From positions 1-64,000 of the forward strand of contig JAGOSC010000003.1 of assembly GCA_018062515.1 (NCBI GenBank): 64,000 nt of DNA, in the 5' to 3' direction. This DNA is from Candidatus Omnitrophota bacterium (GTDB taxonomy: Bacteria; Omnitrophota; Gorgyraeia; Zapsychrales; Zapsychraceae). This document shows positions 24,152-33,449 of this stretch, one piece after another (within the stretch, counting starts at the first letter, position 1; the number at the start of each line of letters is the position of its first letter). Made by a program: the position numbers and the translations under genes. The notes under the pieces are model-generated. The model did not search any database. It worked only from the letters and a program-made list of their open reading frames with translations, and was not told the origin of the DNA.

Positions 24152-25119
24152 ATGGAATCCCGCCTTCTAAATTTAGCGATAAAAAAACCGCTCATAAAAT
24201 CGTTTGGTAAGATTCGAAGACTATTGGAAACGTCCGGCGTGAATACCATTTCCCCCCAGGCTTCAATGGCCGGATACGTTTGAACACCGGTAAATTCCGA
24301 CGGATCTATCTTCTCGATAAAAAACTGTTCTTTTTCTTTTCTTAAAAACCAATCAATCACTTGTTCATTTTCTTCCGGCGCAAATGTACACGTTGAGTAA
24401 ATCAAAACACCGCCGGGCTTTAACCAGCGGGCCGCGTTAAGTAATATTCCCTTTTGTTTTTTACGCATTTCCCTTATCTTTCGCAAACTCCAATACGAAA
24501 ATGATTTTTTGTTCGCTAAATCAAAGCGCCCCTCAGAACTACATGGAGCATCGACGAGAATCCGGTCAAATAGGACATCGGATTTAAATTTTCGCGCGTC
24601 CATACATATTGTTTTAATATTCACCGCATTGTGCAATTTAATGACAGATTTGAGTTTAAACAAACGCTCTTTCACGGCTTCAACCGCGATAATTTCTCCA
24701 GTATCCTTCATCATTTGGGACATTTGAGTCGTTTTGCTTCCCGGGGCGGCGCAGACATCGAGAATTTTTTCTTGCGGCTGCGGATTCAAAACGACCGGAA
24801 CCAGTAAACTCGATAAACCTTGACGGTAAATGGCGCCGGATTCTTCCAATTCTCTAATTTCATCTATGTTTTCCCCGCTTTTGACAATGTATGCAGCATT
24901 AAACCACGGGATTTCTTCGACGCTTAATCCCGACGATAAAATTCTTTTTAGGACGGCATCCTTTGGATGATTGACATTGATGCGAAAGGTAATGGCCAAA
25001 TCATTTTCAAAAGATTGAAGAACCTGTTCGTAATAGCCTGGCGGAACGATTTGTTTCAATCGTTCAACAAAATTAAAAGGCAAGCGTTGTTCTATGTCAG
25101 CTGAATTATGTTTGGGCAT
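24148..25119 (-). CDS. RNA (cytosine-5) methyltransferase, NOL1/NOP2/Sun family
   Basis: A SAM-dependent enzyme that forms 5-methylcytosine in rRNA or tRNA. The SAM-binding motif is KILDVCAAPGSKTTQMSQMM. Motif IV, ILVDAPCSSEGRF, carries the release cysteine and motif VI, LIYSTCTFAPEENEQV, the nucleophilic cysteine. The N-terminal 100 residues (NVNHPKDAVLKRILSSG) resemble the RsmF/RsmB pre-catalytic part. With 323 residues it lacks the NusB-like domain of RsmB and the C-terminal extension of RsmF, so the target is uncertain. It lies between the TPR membrane gene (6 bases upstream) and the CPBP gene (4-base overlap). Confidence 0.93.
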   Translation of the reverse strand: MPKHNSADIEQRLPFNFVERLKQIVPPGYYEQVLQSFENDLAITFRINVNHPKDAVLKRILSSGLSVEEIPWFNAAYIVKSGENIDEIRELEESGAIYRQGLSSLLVPVVLNPQPQEKILDVCAAPGSKTTQMSQMMKDTGEIIAVEAVKERLFKLKSVIKLHNAVNIKTICMDARKFKSDVLFDRILVDAPCSSEGRFDLANKKSFSYWSLRKIREMRKKQKGILLNAARWLKPGGVLIYSTCTFAPEENEQVIDWFLRKEKEQFFIEKIDPSEFTGVQTYPAIEAWGEMVFTPDVSNSLRILPNDFMSGFFIAKFRRRDSI

Positions 25120-25125
25120 ATTCTT

Positions 25126-26751
25126 TTACCACACCATTTGTTCAATAGATGGCGGAACATAAATGTTTTGTTTCTTTAATTCCAAAAGCTGTTTCTGCGC
25201 CGCGAGTTTATTATTCGTTCTCGCGTAATAAACCACCAAACTTTTACGGGCATCCACATTCCTCGGATTTAATTCTACAGCCTTTTCCCAGGCGTCCAGC
25301 GCCTGCGTGTATTTGTGTTGATCACGATAAAACAATCCTAAATTGTAATAAACATTGTCGTACGTCGGATTAATCTTAATTTCACGGAAAAAAGATTCTT
25401 GAGCCTTTTGTTTATCTCCCTTTAGTCCATAAATAAGCCCCAAATTATTATTCACCATATATTCATTTGGGTTTAACTGCAAAGCCCGTATAAACTCCTT
25501 CTCGGCCGCGTCATAACGCTGATCCAAAAAATACATGGCCCCCAAATTCCGGTGTGCCAAGGGCGAATGCGGTGACGTCTGTACAGCATTATTCCAAAAA
25601 GCGTATCTATCTTTATAATTCTGTGCGTTGGCCCACGTCAAAGAGGATAAAAAAATAATAATGACCACCGCTGGTATAAAACTCATTTTATTAAAGCGTT
25701 TGACCACCGCTTGGATCACATTACTCTCGAGAAGAACGATCATCACTCCGATCATTGGAATATACACGCGGTACTCATGAACAATAAAACTGCCGATAAA
25801 TGACGGCATTAAAAATATCAAGAACCATAAAATCCCGAATAGGATTTTTTTCCAATTTTTTTTAATAGGCAGTAAACACCCAGCGGCTAAAATTCCTGCG
25901 GCGGCGAAGCCATACATAAGATTTATATCTTGTAAAAACGGAAGAACAGATAACCGCACCGGAAAAAGAATTTTTCCCAAATATACGAAAACCGCTGAAA
26001 AATTATCCCATAAACTTTTAATAACATAATCTAAGGACACATTTGATAAATCACCGAGAATTAATTTTCTCAGCAATAAATATCCGCCGAGGCTTAACAA
26101 CCACAGCGTCGACAAACTTATAATTAATTTAATAGATATATTTTTTTGATTAAAAAGAAAAATATATAAAAAACACACAGACGGAAGGGCAACGGCTGTC
26201 TCTTTCGTTAGAAATGAAAAAATCATAAATATAAAATGCAATCCCAACTGCCACCATTTTCTTGTATCCAAATAATTTGAAAAACAGATAAAAGATAGCA
26301 GCACAAAGAAAGCTAATAGAGAATCCGTCCGTCCAGGAATCCAAACAATGGCCTGAGTCAAGACCGGATGAATGGCAAAACAAGACGATATCCAGACGGC
26401 GATCCATTTGTCATATTGGAACTTCCTTAACAAACAATATATCAAACAACAATTAACAGAATGCAGGACTAGGTTTGTGATCCGATAAACCATCCATGAG
26501 TCTTTATAAAACAAAGTATCAATGATAAAGGAAAAATAAATCAGCGGACGGTAAAATAATCCGGTTAATAAATCCGGCCTTAAAAACACCGTCCATAAAT
26601 TGGATATATCTTTTAAATAACTGTGTGCGTCCAGAAACCAAACATTATCATCCAGGTAAGTCAGTTGAAATTTTAATGTATGGACATACATACCGACGCA
26701 TAAAAGAAATAGCGCCAAACAAGCTATTACATCAAAAATGATCCTTTTCAT
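25126..26751 (-). CDS. Polytopic membrane protein with C-terminal TPR, GT-C (TMTC-like) type
   Basis: A 541-residue protein. The first 390 residues are about ten membrane helices with a first periplasmic loop carrying LTYLDDNVWF, an acidic pair typical of GT-C glycosyltransferases that use lipid-linked sugars. FYRPLIYFSF and HPVLTQAIVWIPGRTDSL are also like TMTC/O-mannosyltransferase-type proteins. The C-terminus has at least three TPRs (LAHRNLGAMYFLDQRYDAAEKEF, EYMVNNNLGLIYGLKGDKQKAQESF, NVYYNLGLFYRDQHKYTQALDAW). A glycosyltransferase role is inferred from architecture and is unproven. It is the first gene of the operon with the RNA methyltransferase and CPBP protease. Confidence 0.8.
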   Translation of the reverse strand: MKRIIFDVIACLALFLLCVGMYVHTLKFQLTYLDDNVWFLDAHSYLKDISNLWTVFLRPDLLTGLFYRPLIYFSFIIDTLFYKDSWMVYRITNLVLHSVNCCLIYCLLRKFQYDKWIAVWISSCFAIHPVLTQAIVWIPGRTDSLLAFFVLLSFICFSNYLDTRKWWQLGLHFIFMIFSFLTKETAVALPSVCFLYIFLFNQKNISIKLIISLSTLWLLSLGGYLLLRKLILGDLSNVSLDYVIKSLWDNFSAVFVYLGKILFPVRLSVLPFLQDINLMYGFAAAGILAAGCLLPIKKNWKKILFGILWFLIFLMPSFIGSFIVHEYRVYIPMIGVMIVLLESNVIQAVVKRFNKMSFIPAVVIIIFLSSLTWANAQNYKDRYAFWNNAVQTSPHSPLAHRNLGAMYFLDQRYDAAEKEFIRALQLNPNEYMVNNNLGLIYGLKGDKQKAQESFFREIKINPTYDNVYYNLGLFYRDQHKYTQALDAWEKAVELNPRNVDARKSLVVYYARTNNKLAAQKQLLELKKQNIYVPPSIEQMVW

Positions 26752-26861
26752 CGCTCGTATTATAAGTCTTTTATGAAATTTTGGTTTAAAAAATCAAAAG
26801 AAGGGAATTTATTAAATCAATATGAAGTTTGGAGTGGATATGGTCGAAGACCCAAGAAAGA

Positions 26862-27302
26862 TTAAAAATCGGCATATCCCATTCTTCGACATATCCCTCC
26901 ACAAGGGGTACAGAATATGCGTCCGTCATCGAGCAGAACAATTTCATACTCTAAAGTGCCATTGACCATTTTCTGCATTTGGGCGAGAGCCACCGAACTT
27001 GAGCTTCCACAAGAAGCCTGGGCAGGAATAAGAGAAGAGCTAAAATTTTTTAGCGACGGTATTGTAATATCTAATTGAGAACCATCGCTAGCAAAAACGT
27101 CGTTTTCCATCTGATAATCTTTCTGAGCTATCCAGATGGCTCTAAGGACTTGTTCGGCTTCCTGATTTTCCGTACGCCTAAGGGCTAGGCTGTAATTAGG
27201 AATAATGAGTGAAATCAGAACACTCAATATGACGATAACAGCCATAATTTCATAAAGGCTAAAACCGGCGGAATTTCTAAAATTAAATGAAGAATTTATC
27301 AT
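26862..27302 (-). CDS. Type IV pilin-like / type II pseudopilin
   Basis: A 146-residue protein with a prepilin N-terminus: short basic leader, cleavage after the glycine in SAG/FSLYEIMAVIVILSVLISLIIPNY, with the conserved Glu at position 5 of the mature chain. The tail has four cysteines near the end (IFCTPCGGICRRMG and one in QASCGSSS). It would be processed by a prepilin peptidase and form part of a pilus or pseudopilus. The start is set at the ATG 27300-27302, preceded by AGGA; the frame extends upstream to 27386, but that part covers the promoter. It may function with the secretin at 20067-21536. Confidence 0.9.
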   Translation of the reverse strand: MINSSFNFRNSAGFSLYEIMAVIVILSVLISLIIPNYSLALRRTENQEAEQVLRAIWIAQKDYQMENDVFASDGSQLDITIPSLKNFSSSLIPAQASCGSSSSVALAQMQKMVNGTLEYEIVLLDDGRIFCTPCGGICRRMGYADF

Positions 27303-27321
27303 ATTTTTCCTTTGTGAAACA

Positions 27322-27327
27322 AGTATA
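27322..27327 (-). promoter_or_regulatory. Extended -10 promoter of the pseudopilin gene
   Basis: On the minus strand TGTTATACT forms an extended -10 (TGnTATACT) with no good -35. Transcription would start near 27315, leaving a leader of only about 13 bases that contains the AGGA ribosome site. Confidence 0.5.
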
Positions 27328-27420
27328 ACACGGCCAAATACGCAAAAATAATTAAGATTAAAAATTGTTGGTTTAGTTTGAATCAACGCTGAAATTAAGG
27401 AAAGGATTATCTGGAAATTG

Positions 27421-28506
27421 TCATTCTGAAGAATCTTTTTCTAAAATAATATGGCCTTCATTGGCGAGCGAATTTAATAACTGTTCTCTTTCATTCATCA
27501 GATTAGAAATCTTTTGCTGCGTTTGTTCCAGTTCTTCTTCCAAACAGGCGAGCTGAATATCCCGTTGCTTGAGCTGGGCGGCCTTTTGGATCAACTGATT
27601 TTGCAAGTCATCTTGTTTGGTTTCTAAAAACCCCATATAATTATTTTCTTCAGATATATAAAAGGCATGGCCCTCGCCTTTCTTCAGAACCTCGTCATAA
27701 AGATCATTCAGCTGTTCCTTAGACTTTACTTGAACCGCCAAATCTTTTTGTGTCTGACTTAAATCAATTTGAGTATGAATTAAGTCATCCTTGGCGGATT
27801 GAAGTTCAATTTCTCTCTCATCTAAATAATCATCCAAAAGCTGAATCAGCTTATCTTGATAAACAAACTGATCATAATATTTACTTTCTAAATTGGGATT
27901 GATCCATTGGTGAAAATCAAGTTCATTGCGGGAACTGTCGTCGACCAAGGTTTGCAGGTCATGATATCCACCCTGATCAAAATGTCCATATTCATTTTTG
28001 GTATAAAGTGGCCGACTGGCCGGTAATGTTGGCGCTTGTCTTACATAGATGACTGTTTCAACCGGTTGTATCACATTATTCTGTTGATGATTATCCATAT
28101 CCAAATAACTATAACGGTCTTGTTCGCGTTCATGTTGTACACGCTCCAAACGGAATAACATTTGATTAATTTCGGTGTTGAGCCGAGTGACTTTTTGCTG
28201 ATATTCCTTCAATGATTGATTGGCTTGATCCGCCATCCGCAGTTTTCTCCGAGGGGAATCGGAAAGAGCATTCGGTGACGCTCCTAAATGACTTAAGTGA
28301 AGATGCGCTTCTTCATTATTAGGTTCCACCATAATCGCTTTTCTAAATTGGCAAATAGCGCCTTTTTCATTACCTTTATCTAATTCTCTAATACCCGATT
28401 TAATGAGATATTGGGCGGCTCTATTTTCAGCTAATGCCGGCCGACCGAAAACCATAGAACTAATCATAATGATCAGCGCGACTCTCACTATATAGGTATT
28501 TTTCAT
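27421..28506 (-). CDS. Exported coiled-coil protein with an N-terminal TPR
   Basis: A 361-residue protein with a signal peptide (IVRVALIIMISSMVFGRPALAEN). Residues about 30-75 hold a single TPR-like pair (LIKSGIRELDKGNEKGAICQFRKAIMVEPNN). Beyond this there are two long heptad regions (residues about 90-130 and 225-355) separated by a linker rich in N, Q, Y and P. It is probably a periplasmic structural or scaffold protein; I recognise no enzyme motif. It starts 3 bases after the stop of a 30-codon small ORF, so the two are probably coupled. The downstream pseudopilin gene has its own promoter. Confidence 0.8.
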   Translation of the reverse strand: MKNTYIVRVALIIMISSMVFGRPALAENRAAQYLIKSGIRELDKGNEKGAICQFRKAIMVEPNNEEAHLHLSHLGASPNALSDSPRRKLRMADQANQSLKEYQQKVTRLNTEINQMLFRLERVQHEREQDRYSYLDMDNHQQNNVIQPVETVIYVRQAPTLPASRPLYTKNEYGHFDQGGYHDLQTLVDDSSRNELDFHQWINPNLESKYYDQFVYQDKLIQLLDDYLDEREIELQSAKDDLIHTQIDLSQTQKDLAVQVKSKEQLNDLYDEVLKKGEGHAFYISEENNYMGFLETKQDDLQNQLIQKAAQLKQRDIQLACLEEELEQTQQKISNLMNEREQLLNSLANEGHIILEKDSSE

Positions 28507-28509
28507 ACT

Positions 28510-28602
28510 CTACGCCTCAACTGTTTGATCTGATAATTTCAGATTTTCATCTACGGAATAATAATCACAAGAAATTAATACCAAAAAATGATCCATCCAC
28601 AT
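28510..28602 (-). CDS. 30-residue small ORF with a strong ribosome site
   Basis: ATG at 28602-28600, stop TAG at 28512-28510. The product begins MWMDHFLVLISCDYY and ends with an acidic tail, LKLSDQTVEA. A perfect AGGAGG sits 5 bases upstream. It follows a good promoter (28653-28680), and its stop is 3 bases from the ATG of the coiled-coil protein. It could be a leader peptide for translational coupling or a small membrane-associated protein. The strong ribosome site is the main support; the coding sequence itself is too short to judge. Confidence 0.55.
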   Translation of the reverse strand: MWMDHFLVLISCDYYSVDENLKLSDQTVEA

Positions 28603-28652
28603 GTTGACCTCCTAGCGACGGTTCATTCAACTGACCATCGCATTGCGTTGAA

Positions 28653-28680
28653 AGTATAACACGCCCTCTTTTGTTGACAA
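28653..28680 (-). promoter_or_regulatory. Promoter for the small ORF and coiled-coil gene
   Basis: On the minus strand TTGTCA (28680-28675), 16 bases, TATACT (28658-28653) with an upstream TG making an extended -10. The gene-free stretch 28603-28924 holds this promoter and the divergent mutS promoter. I see nothing else in it except AT-rich sequence. Confidence 0.65.
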
Positions 28681-28887
28681 GATAGGCGCCTTCACTTTCT
28701 TTCGACGAGGATCACTTTCAGTAGTTTTCCACAGTTTGGTCATTTTTGAAATTGTCGTAACTCCTTAATTTTGTGTTTATCTTGACTCGAATAAAAATAA
28801 AAACCCGATTAATGAGCATGTGCTTATAAATAAAAAATATTTTTATCCCCTCCTTTTTTTCCTCTCTTTGAAGACAAAGTCAAACTA

Positions 28888-28916
28888 TTGCGTGTTCCAT
28901 TGATTTATGATATAAA
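28888..28916 (+). promoter_or_regulatory. Promoter of mutS giving a near-leaderless mRNA
   Basis: TTGCGT at 28888-28893, a 17-base spacer and TATAAA at 28911-28916. The predicted start of transcription (about 28922) lies only about three bases before the mutS ATG at 28925, and there is no ribosome site between them. Confidence 0.5.
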
Positions 28917-28924
28917 ACCTTTCT

Positions 28925-31528
28925 ATGAATCAGTCATCCCCGACTCTTGATCAGACGATCCCTGCTTCTGTTTCAGAAACCCCGATGCTCAAACAGTATC
29001 ACGCGCTTAAATCCAAACATCAAAACTGCATTTTATTTTTCCGTCTGGGTGATTTCTATGAAATGTTTTATGAAGACGCTCAAATTGCCTCGCGTGTTCT
29101 TGATTTGGTTCTTACTTCTCGAGGGAAGTCTCCGTCGCAAAAAGTGCCTATGTGCGGTATTCCCCATCACGCGGCCGAAAATTATATCGCTAAGTTAATT
29201 AAGGAAGGCCATAAGGTCGCTATCTGTGATCAGATGGAAGATCCGGCTATGGTCAAAGGCATTGTTAAACGCGATGTCACGCGAATTATCACCAAAGGAA
29301 CATATTTAGACCAAAATGATCATCAAACACGTTATATTCTCGCGCTTAGTCCCCATCAAAAAATCGTTGGAGTATCATTTATTGATCCAACCAGCGGAAC
29401 AATTCAAACCAATCAATTTTCTTATAATCCAAAAAGTCTAACTGAAATCATCGCGAATTTACCTATTTCCGAATGCATTTTTCCTGAATCGCTTTCCGAT
29501 CAAATCAGATCACTCTTTGAACAACCTATTTTGAAATCAAAAAATATTGTCTTAAGCCCTTTTGACGATTGGTGTTTTAATCCTGATGTAACCAAGAAAT
29601 CTTTGCTGGATCATTTTCATGTTCATAATCTCGTCGGATTCGGAATTGAAGATCGTCACTCTTCCGTGTCGAGCTGCGGCGCCTTATTGGAATATTTGAA
29701 ACAAATGAACAAACAACCAATACGGCATATCGATAAAATTGCTTTATATACGAACGAAGATTTTGTCTTTATTTCGCCGGCCGCGCATCGCGGTTTGGAA
29801 TTTGATACTTTGATCCGTACCATTGATTTCACTCAAACCGCTTTAGGCAAACGCAAATTTAAGGAATGGTATTATCATCCGCTTAAATCCAAAGATCAGA
29901 TTGAACAGCGTCAACAAGCGGCGACATTGTTATTAAGTCATCCTGCAATCGGCCGAGAACTGAAACTTCTTCTTGGAAAAATTCCTGATCTTGAAAAAAA
30001 TATATCTCGGCTGGGCTGCGGATACACGCATCCGCGGGACTTCATGGCTATTCGTAATACATTGGCGCTGTTGCCGGATATTAAAAAAATCATTCAGCCG
30101 CTCGTCGAAAAAAATGATTATTTTCAGCTGGCAGATATTAAGGAATTAAGAGAATTGCTGATTAACGCCGTCAAAGAACACATACCAATGGCGCATTATG
30201 AAGGACAAATTTTCAATAAAGGTTATCATACGGAATTGGATGAATTACGCGGCCTGCAGGAAAATGGACGGGCTTGGTTGAAAAAATATCAGGAAACAGA
30301 AATCCAGCGTTCCGGAATCAATTCGCTCAAAATCGGTTTCAATAAAGTGTTCGGATATTATATTGAAATCACGAAGACGAATATCAAACATGTGCCTCAA
30401 GAATTTATTAGAAAACAAACCTTAGCCAATGCTGAACGTTACATCACACCGGAACTTAAAGAGTATGAAGAAAAAATCCTGACTGCCCAAGACAAAATCG
30501 TTAAAATCGAACAGACATTGATGATGAATTTACAGCAGAAAATTTTGGAACAATCCTTGAGCTTACATCAGTTTTGTCAAACGATCGCGCAAATCGACTG
30601 CATTCAATCAATGGCGCTCTTGGCCGAATCTCCGAATTATATCTTGCCGGAAATTTCAATTGATTCAACAATTAAAATCACCGACGGACGGCATCCCGTT
30701 GTTGAGAATACGACAGCTGAGACATTCATTGCCAATGATACATTGTTGGATAGTCAAGATAATCAATTGATCATATTAACCGGTCCTAACATGGCCGGAA
30801 AATCCACGTATATTCGTCAAACAGCGCTGTTGGTGATCATGGCTCAAGTTGGCAGTTATATTCCCGCGCGCCAGGCACACATTGGGATCGTCGACAAAAT
30901 CTTTACCCGCATCGGGGCTCACGATGATATTAGTAAAGGACAATCCACATTTATGGTGGAAATGAATGAAACCGCCGACATTCTCAACAATATGACCGAA
31001 AAAAGTCTGGTGATTCTCGACGAGATTGGCCGTGGAACATCGACATATGACGGCCTTTCATTAGCATGGTCATTAGCGGAATATTTACGGACCACAAATA
31101 CGAGAACTCTGTTCGCGACACATTTTCATGAATTGACCGGGCTCGCGGATGAATATCCGTGTGTCAAAAACTACAATGTTGCCGTCAAAGAATGGAAAAA
31201 CGAAATTATCTTTTTACATAAAATTATTCCCGGCAGCAGTGACGACAGTTATGGAATTTATGTCGCTAAATTAGCCGGTATTCCAGAAAATATTATCAGC
31301 CGCGCCCGTCAAATCTTAACGCAGCTTGAACTGAAAAAAGACTTAAAAGAAGATTTAAAGAAAAATTTCCGTCATGAAAATCAATTGAGCTTATTTTCGT
31401 CAAGTAAACATCCCGCTTTTGAAGAGTTTAAAGAAATGTTGGATCAAATCAATATTAACCGCTTAACACCGATAGAGGCTTTGACTCGTCTGGCGGAAAT
31501 GAAACAAAAAATGGATAGTTATGAATAA
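28925..31528 (+). CDS. mutS: DNA mismatch repair protein MutS
   Basis: The mismatch-recognition ATPase, 867 residues, normal length. Domain I starts TPMLKQYHALKSKHQNCILFFRLGDFYEMFYEDA, where FYE is the mismatch-contacting F-x-E motif. The connector, lever and clamp follow. The C-terminal ABC-type ATPase has the Walker A GPNMAGKST, a Walker B-like LVILDEIGRGTSTYDG and FATHFHEL. It binds mismatches as a dimer and recruits MutL. The gene overlaps mutL by 8 bases, so the two form an operon. No Shine-Dalgarno sequence precedes the ATG, and the predicted promoter would give a leader of only a few bases. Confidence 0.98.
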   Translation: MNQSSPTLDQTIPASVSETPMLKQYHALKSKHQNCILFFRLGDFYEMFYEDAQIASRVLDLVLTSRGKSPSQKVPMCGIPHHAAENYIAKLIKEGHKVAICDQMEDPAMVKGIVKRDVTRIITKGTYLDQNDHQTRYILALSPHQKIVGVSFIDPTSGTIQTNQFSYNPKSLTEIIANLPISECIFPESLSDQIRSLFEQPILKSKNIVLSPFDDWCFNPDVTKKSLLDHFHVHNLVGFGIEDRHSSVSSCGALLEYLKQMNKQPIRHIDKIALYTNEDFVFISPAAHRGLEFDTLIRTIDFTQTALGKRKFKEWYYHPLKSKDQIEQRQQAATLLLSHPAIGRELKLLLGKIPDLEKNISRLGCGYTHPRDFMAIRNTLALLPDIKKIIQPLVEKNDYFQLADIKELRELLINAVKEHIPMAHYEGQIFNKGYHTELDELRGLQENGRAWLKKYQETEIQRSGINSLKIGFNKVFGYYIEITKTNIKHVPQEFIRKQTLANAERYITPELKEYEEKILTAQDKIVKIEQTLMMNLQQKILEQSLSLHQFCQTIAQIDCIQSMALLAESPNYILPEISIDSTIKITDGRHPVVENTTAETFIANDTLLDSQDNQLIILTGPNMAGKSTYIRQTALLVIMAQVGSYIPARQAHIGIVDKIFTRIGAHDDISKGQSTFMVEMNETADILNNMTEKSLVILDEIGRGTSTYDGLSLAWSLAEYLRTTNTRTLFATHFHELTGLADEYPCVKNYNVAVKEWKNEIIFLHKIIPGSSDDSYGIYVAKLAGIPENIISRARQILTQLELKKDLKEDLKKNFRHENQLSLFSSSKHPAFEEFKEMLDQININRLTPIEALTRLAEMKQKMDSYE

Positions 31529-33296
31529 GGTGCGCGTTTTACCTGAAGAAATCATTGCCAAAATCGCGGCGGGCGAAGTGATCGACCGTCCCGCCTCGGT
31601 GATTAAAGAATTGTTAGAAAATTCGATTGATTCCGGCGCGGACAGAATTGAACTCAACGTCAAAGAGGCTGGTAAAACATCGATCATCATTAAAGACAAT
31701 GGCTGCGGCATCAGCCGTGAAGATTTAGAAACCATTTTTCAGCGTCACGCGACAAGTAAGATTAAAACCATCGACGATCTTTTTAATATTTTTTCTTTGG
31801 GTTTCCGTGGAGAAGCCTTATACAGCATTGCCGCCGTTTCCGATATTATCCTACAAAGCAAGACCAATGAACAAGATGAAGGTTGGCAAATTCACACCCG
31901 CGGCGGACAAAAACAAAATATCAAGCCGTGCGCTTTTAATGAGCATGGAACCCATATTGAAATCAAAGAACTCTTTTTTAATACCCCGGCGAGAAAAAAA
32001 TTTCTAAAAACTGATACATCTGAATTTCATCAGATTCTGAGCACGTTTATTCCGTATACGCTGCTTCATCCGCACATCCGTTTTAAATTGTCTCATCAAC
32101 AACGTGATATCCTTGATTTGGCTTCCATCAGAGATTTAAAAAGCCGTGTGGCTCACGTATTGAATTTAAAAGAAGAACATTTGCTGGACGTCACCAGAAA
32201 TTTCCCGGAACAAAACATGGAAATGCGATTAATCATGGGCGATATTAATATCAAACGCGCCCGACGTGATTTGCAATATATTTTTGTAAACGGACGTCCT
32301 GTTTCTAATAAGAATATCGCGTATCATTTAAATCAAATCTACCGGCTCATTCTTCCACCGGAATCAGCTCCATTCTTTATTCTTTATCTCACTCTTCCGC
32401 CGTCAGACGTAGATGTGAATATACATCCGACGAAGCGTGAGGTAAAAATAAGACAAGAACGCGAAATCTGTTCACTTTTGCGTAAAATGGGCGAAGAAAC
32501 ATTGATGGGCTCTTCAGGATTTAAACAAGCCTCTTTCCCGAAAGAGAAAACAATATTTGAGGCTTCTCGTCCATATAATGATTCCTCGTCTTATGAAGCC
32601 AACTCACAAACATTATTTGAGAAAAATAGTTCGAATACCTACGAGGCCGTGAATAAAGATTATGCCTATCCACGGGCCAATGAACCGCAGGCCTTTTATC
32701 TTCCAACTGATCGTCCGTTGTTAGATGAAAATATTCTAAGCAAACTGGAAAGCGCGCGTTATATCGGCGCTTTTATGCATAAATTTTTATTATTTGAATC
32801 GAATAAGGATTTATTGGTTGTGGATCAACATGCGGCGGCCGAGCGCATCACTTATGAAAAATTGATACGTCATATGGACAAGGGCGACGTCGAGATTCAG
32901 CCCTTATTGAGCCCCGTTTTGGTGAGCGTATCTCCGCAAGAACTGATTATTTACGAAGAAATTCAAGATGAATTTAAAAAGGTTGGCTTAGAAAGTTCAT
33001 TATTCGACGCACAAACCATCGCCGTTCATACTCAACCTTTGCTTTTGCGGGATGTCGAACAAACCGTGCGTTATCTGCTCGCTGGTGACAAAATCACCAA
33101 CCGTGATCATGATCAAATCGCCCGTCGAGCTTGCCGTTCCTCCATTATGTCCGGCGACAAACTTAAACCTAATCAGGCTGAATTCTTGCGCGAAGAATTG
33201 TTACAATGTTTAGACCCTTTCACTTGCCCGCATGGAAGGCCCACCGTTATTGAATTGACCGAGAATTTTTTCGATCAACAGTTTCTAAGAACCTAA
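31521..33296 (+). CDS. mutL: DNA mismatch repair protein MutL (endonuclease type)
   Basis: A 591-residue partner of MutS. The N-terminal GHKL ATPase has IAKIAAGEVIDRPASVIKEL, ELLENSIDSGA, IKDNGCGIS and SLGFRGEALYSI. A low-complexity linker (residues about 330-400) leads to the C-terminal dimerisation and nuclease domain, which contains DQHAAAERITYE, fitting the DQHA(x)2E(x)4E nicking motif, plus the metal-site segment CPHGRPTVIEL. This MutL would therefore nick DNA itself, as in bacteria without MutH. It overlaps mutS by 8 bases and ends facing the right giant gene across a 153-base intergenic repeat. Confidence 0.97.
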   Translation: MNKVRVLPEEIIAKIAAGEVIDRPASVIKELLENSIDSGADRIELNVKEAGKTSIIIKDNGCGISREDLETIFQRHATSKIKTIDDLFNIFSLGFRGEALYSIAAVSDIILQSKTNEQDEGWQIHTRGGQKQNIKPCAFNEHGTHIEIKELFFNTPARKKFLKTDTSEFHQILSTFIPYTLLHPHIRFKLSHQQRDILDLASIRDLKSRVAHVLNLKEEHLLDVTRNFPEQNMEMRLIMGDINIKRARRDLQYIFVNGRPVSNKNIAYHLNQIYRLILPPESAPFFILYLTLPPSDVDVNIHPTKREVKIRQEREICSLLRKMGEETLMGSSGFKQASFPKEKTIFEASRPYNDSSSYEANSQTLFEKNSSNTYEAVNKDYAYPRANEPQAFYLPTDRPLLDENILSKLESARYIGAFMHKFLLFESNKDLLVVDQHAAAERITYEKLIRHMDKGDVEIQPLLSPVLVSVSPQELIIYEEIQDEFKKVGLESSLFDAQTIAVHTQPLLLRDVEQTVRYLLAGDKITNRDHDQIARRACRSSIMSGDKLKPNQAEFLREELLQCLDPFTCPHGRPTVIELTENFFDQQFLRT

Positions 33297-33310
33297 TTTA
33301 AAAATTAATC

Positions 33311-33438
33311 TCGAATATCGAAGTCCGAAATACGAAACAATTTCTAATTTCCGAATAATTAAACAGGTCAAAAACGTTTTAAACATTAAAACATTCTGAT
33401 TTGAGTTATTGTTTCAAATTTCGATATTCGGATTTCGA
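33311..33438. repeat. Intergenic inverted-repeat element between convergent genes
   Basis: Two arms of 31 bases (33311-33341 and 33408-33438) are imperfect inverted repeats, about 23 of 31 matching, built from direct repeats of TCGAA-ATNCGAA units and ending GAAACAAT. The 66-base interior is AT-rich. It fills the gap between mutL and the right giant gene and may fold as a bidirectional terminator. Similar ATCGAAAT-type repeats are, as I recall, common in genomes of uncultured bacteria; a copy-number search would tell. Confidence 0.7.
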
Positions 33439-33449
33439 AATTTCTTTAA

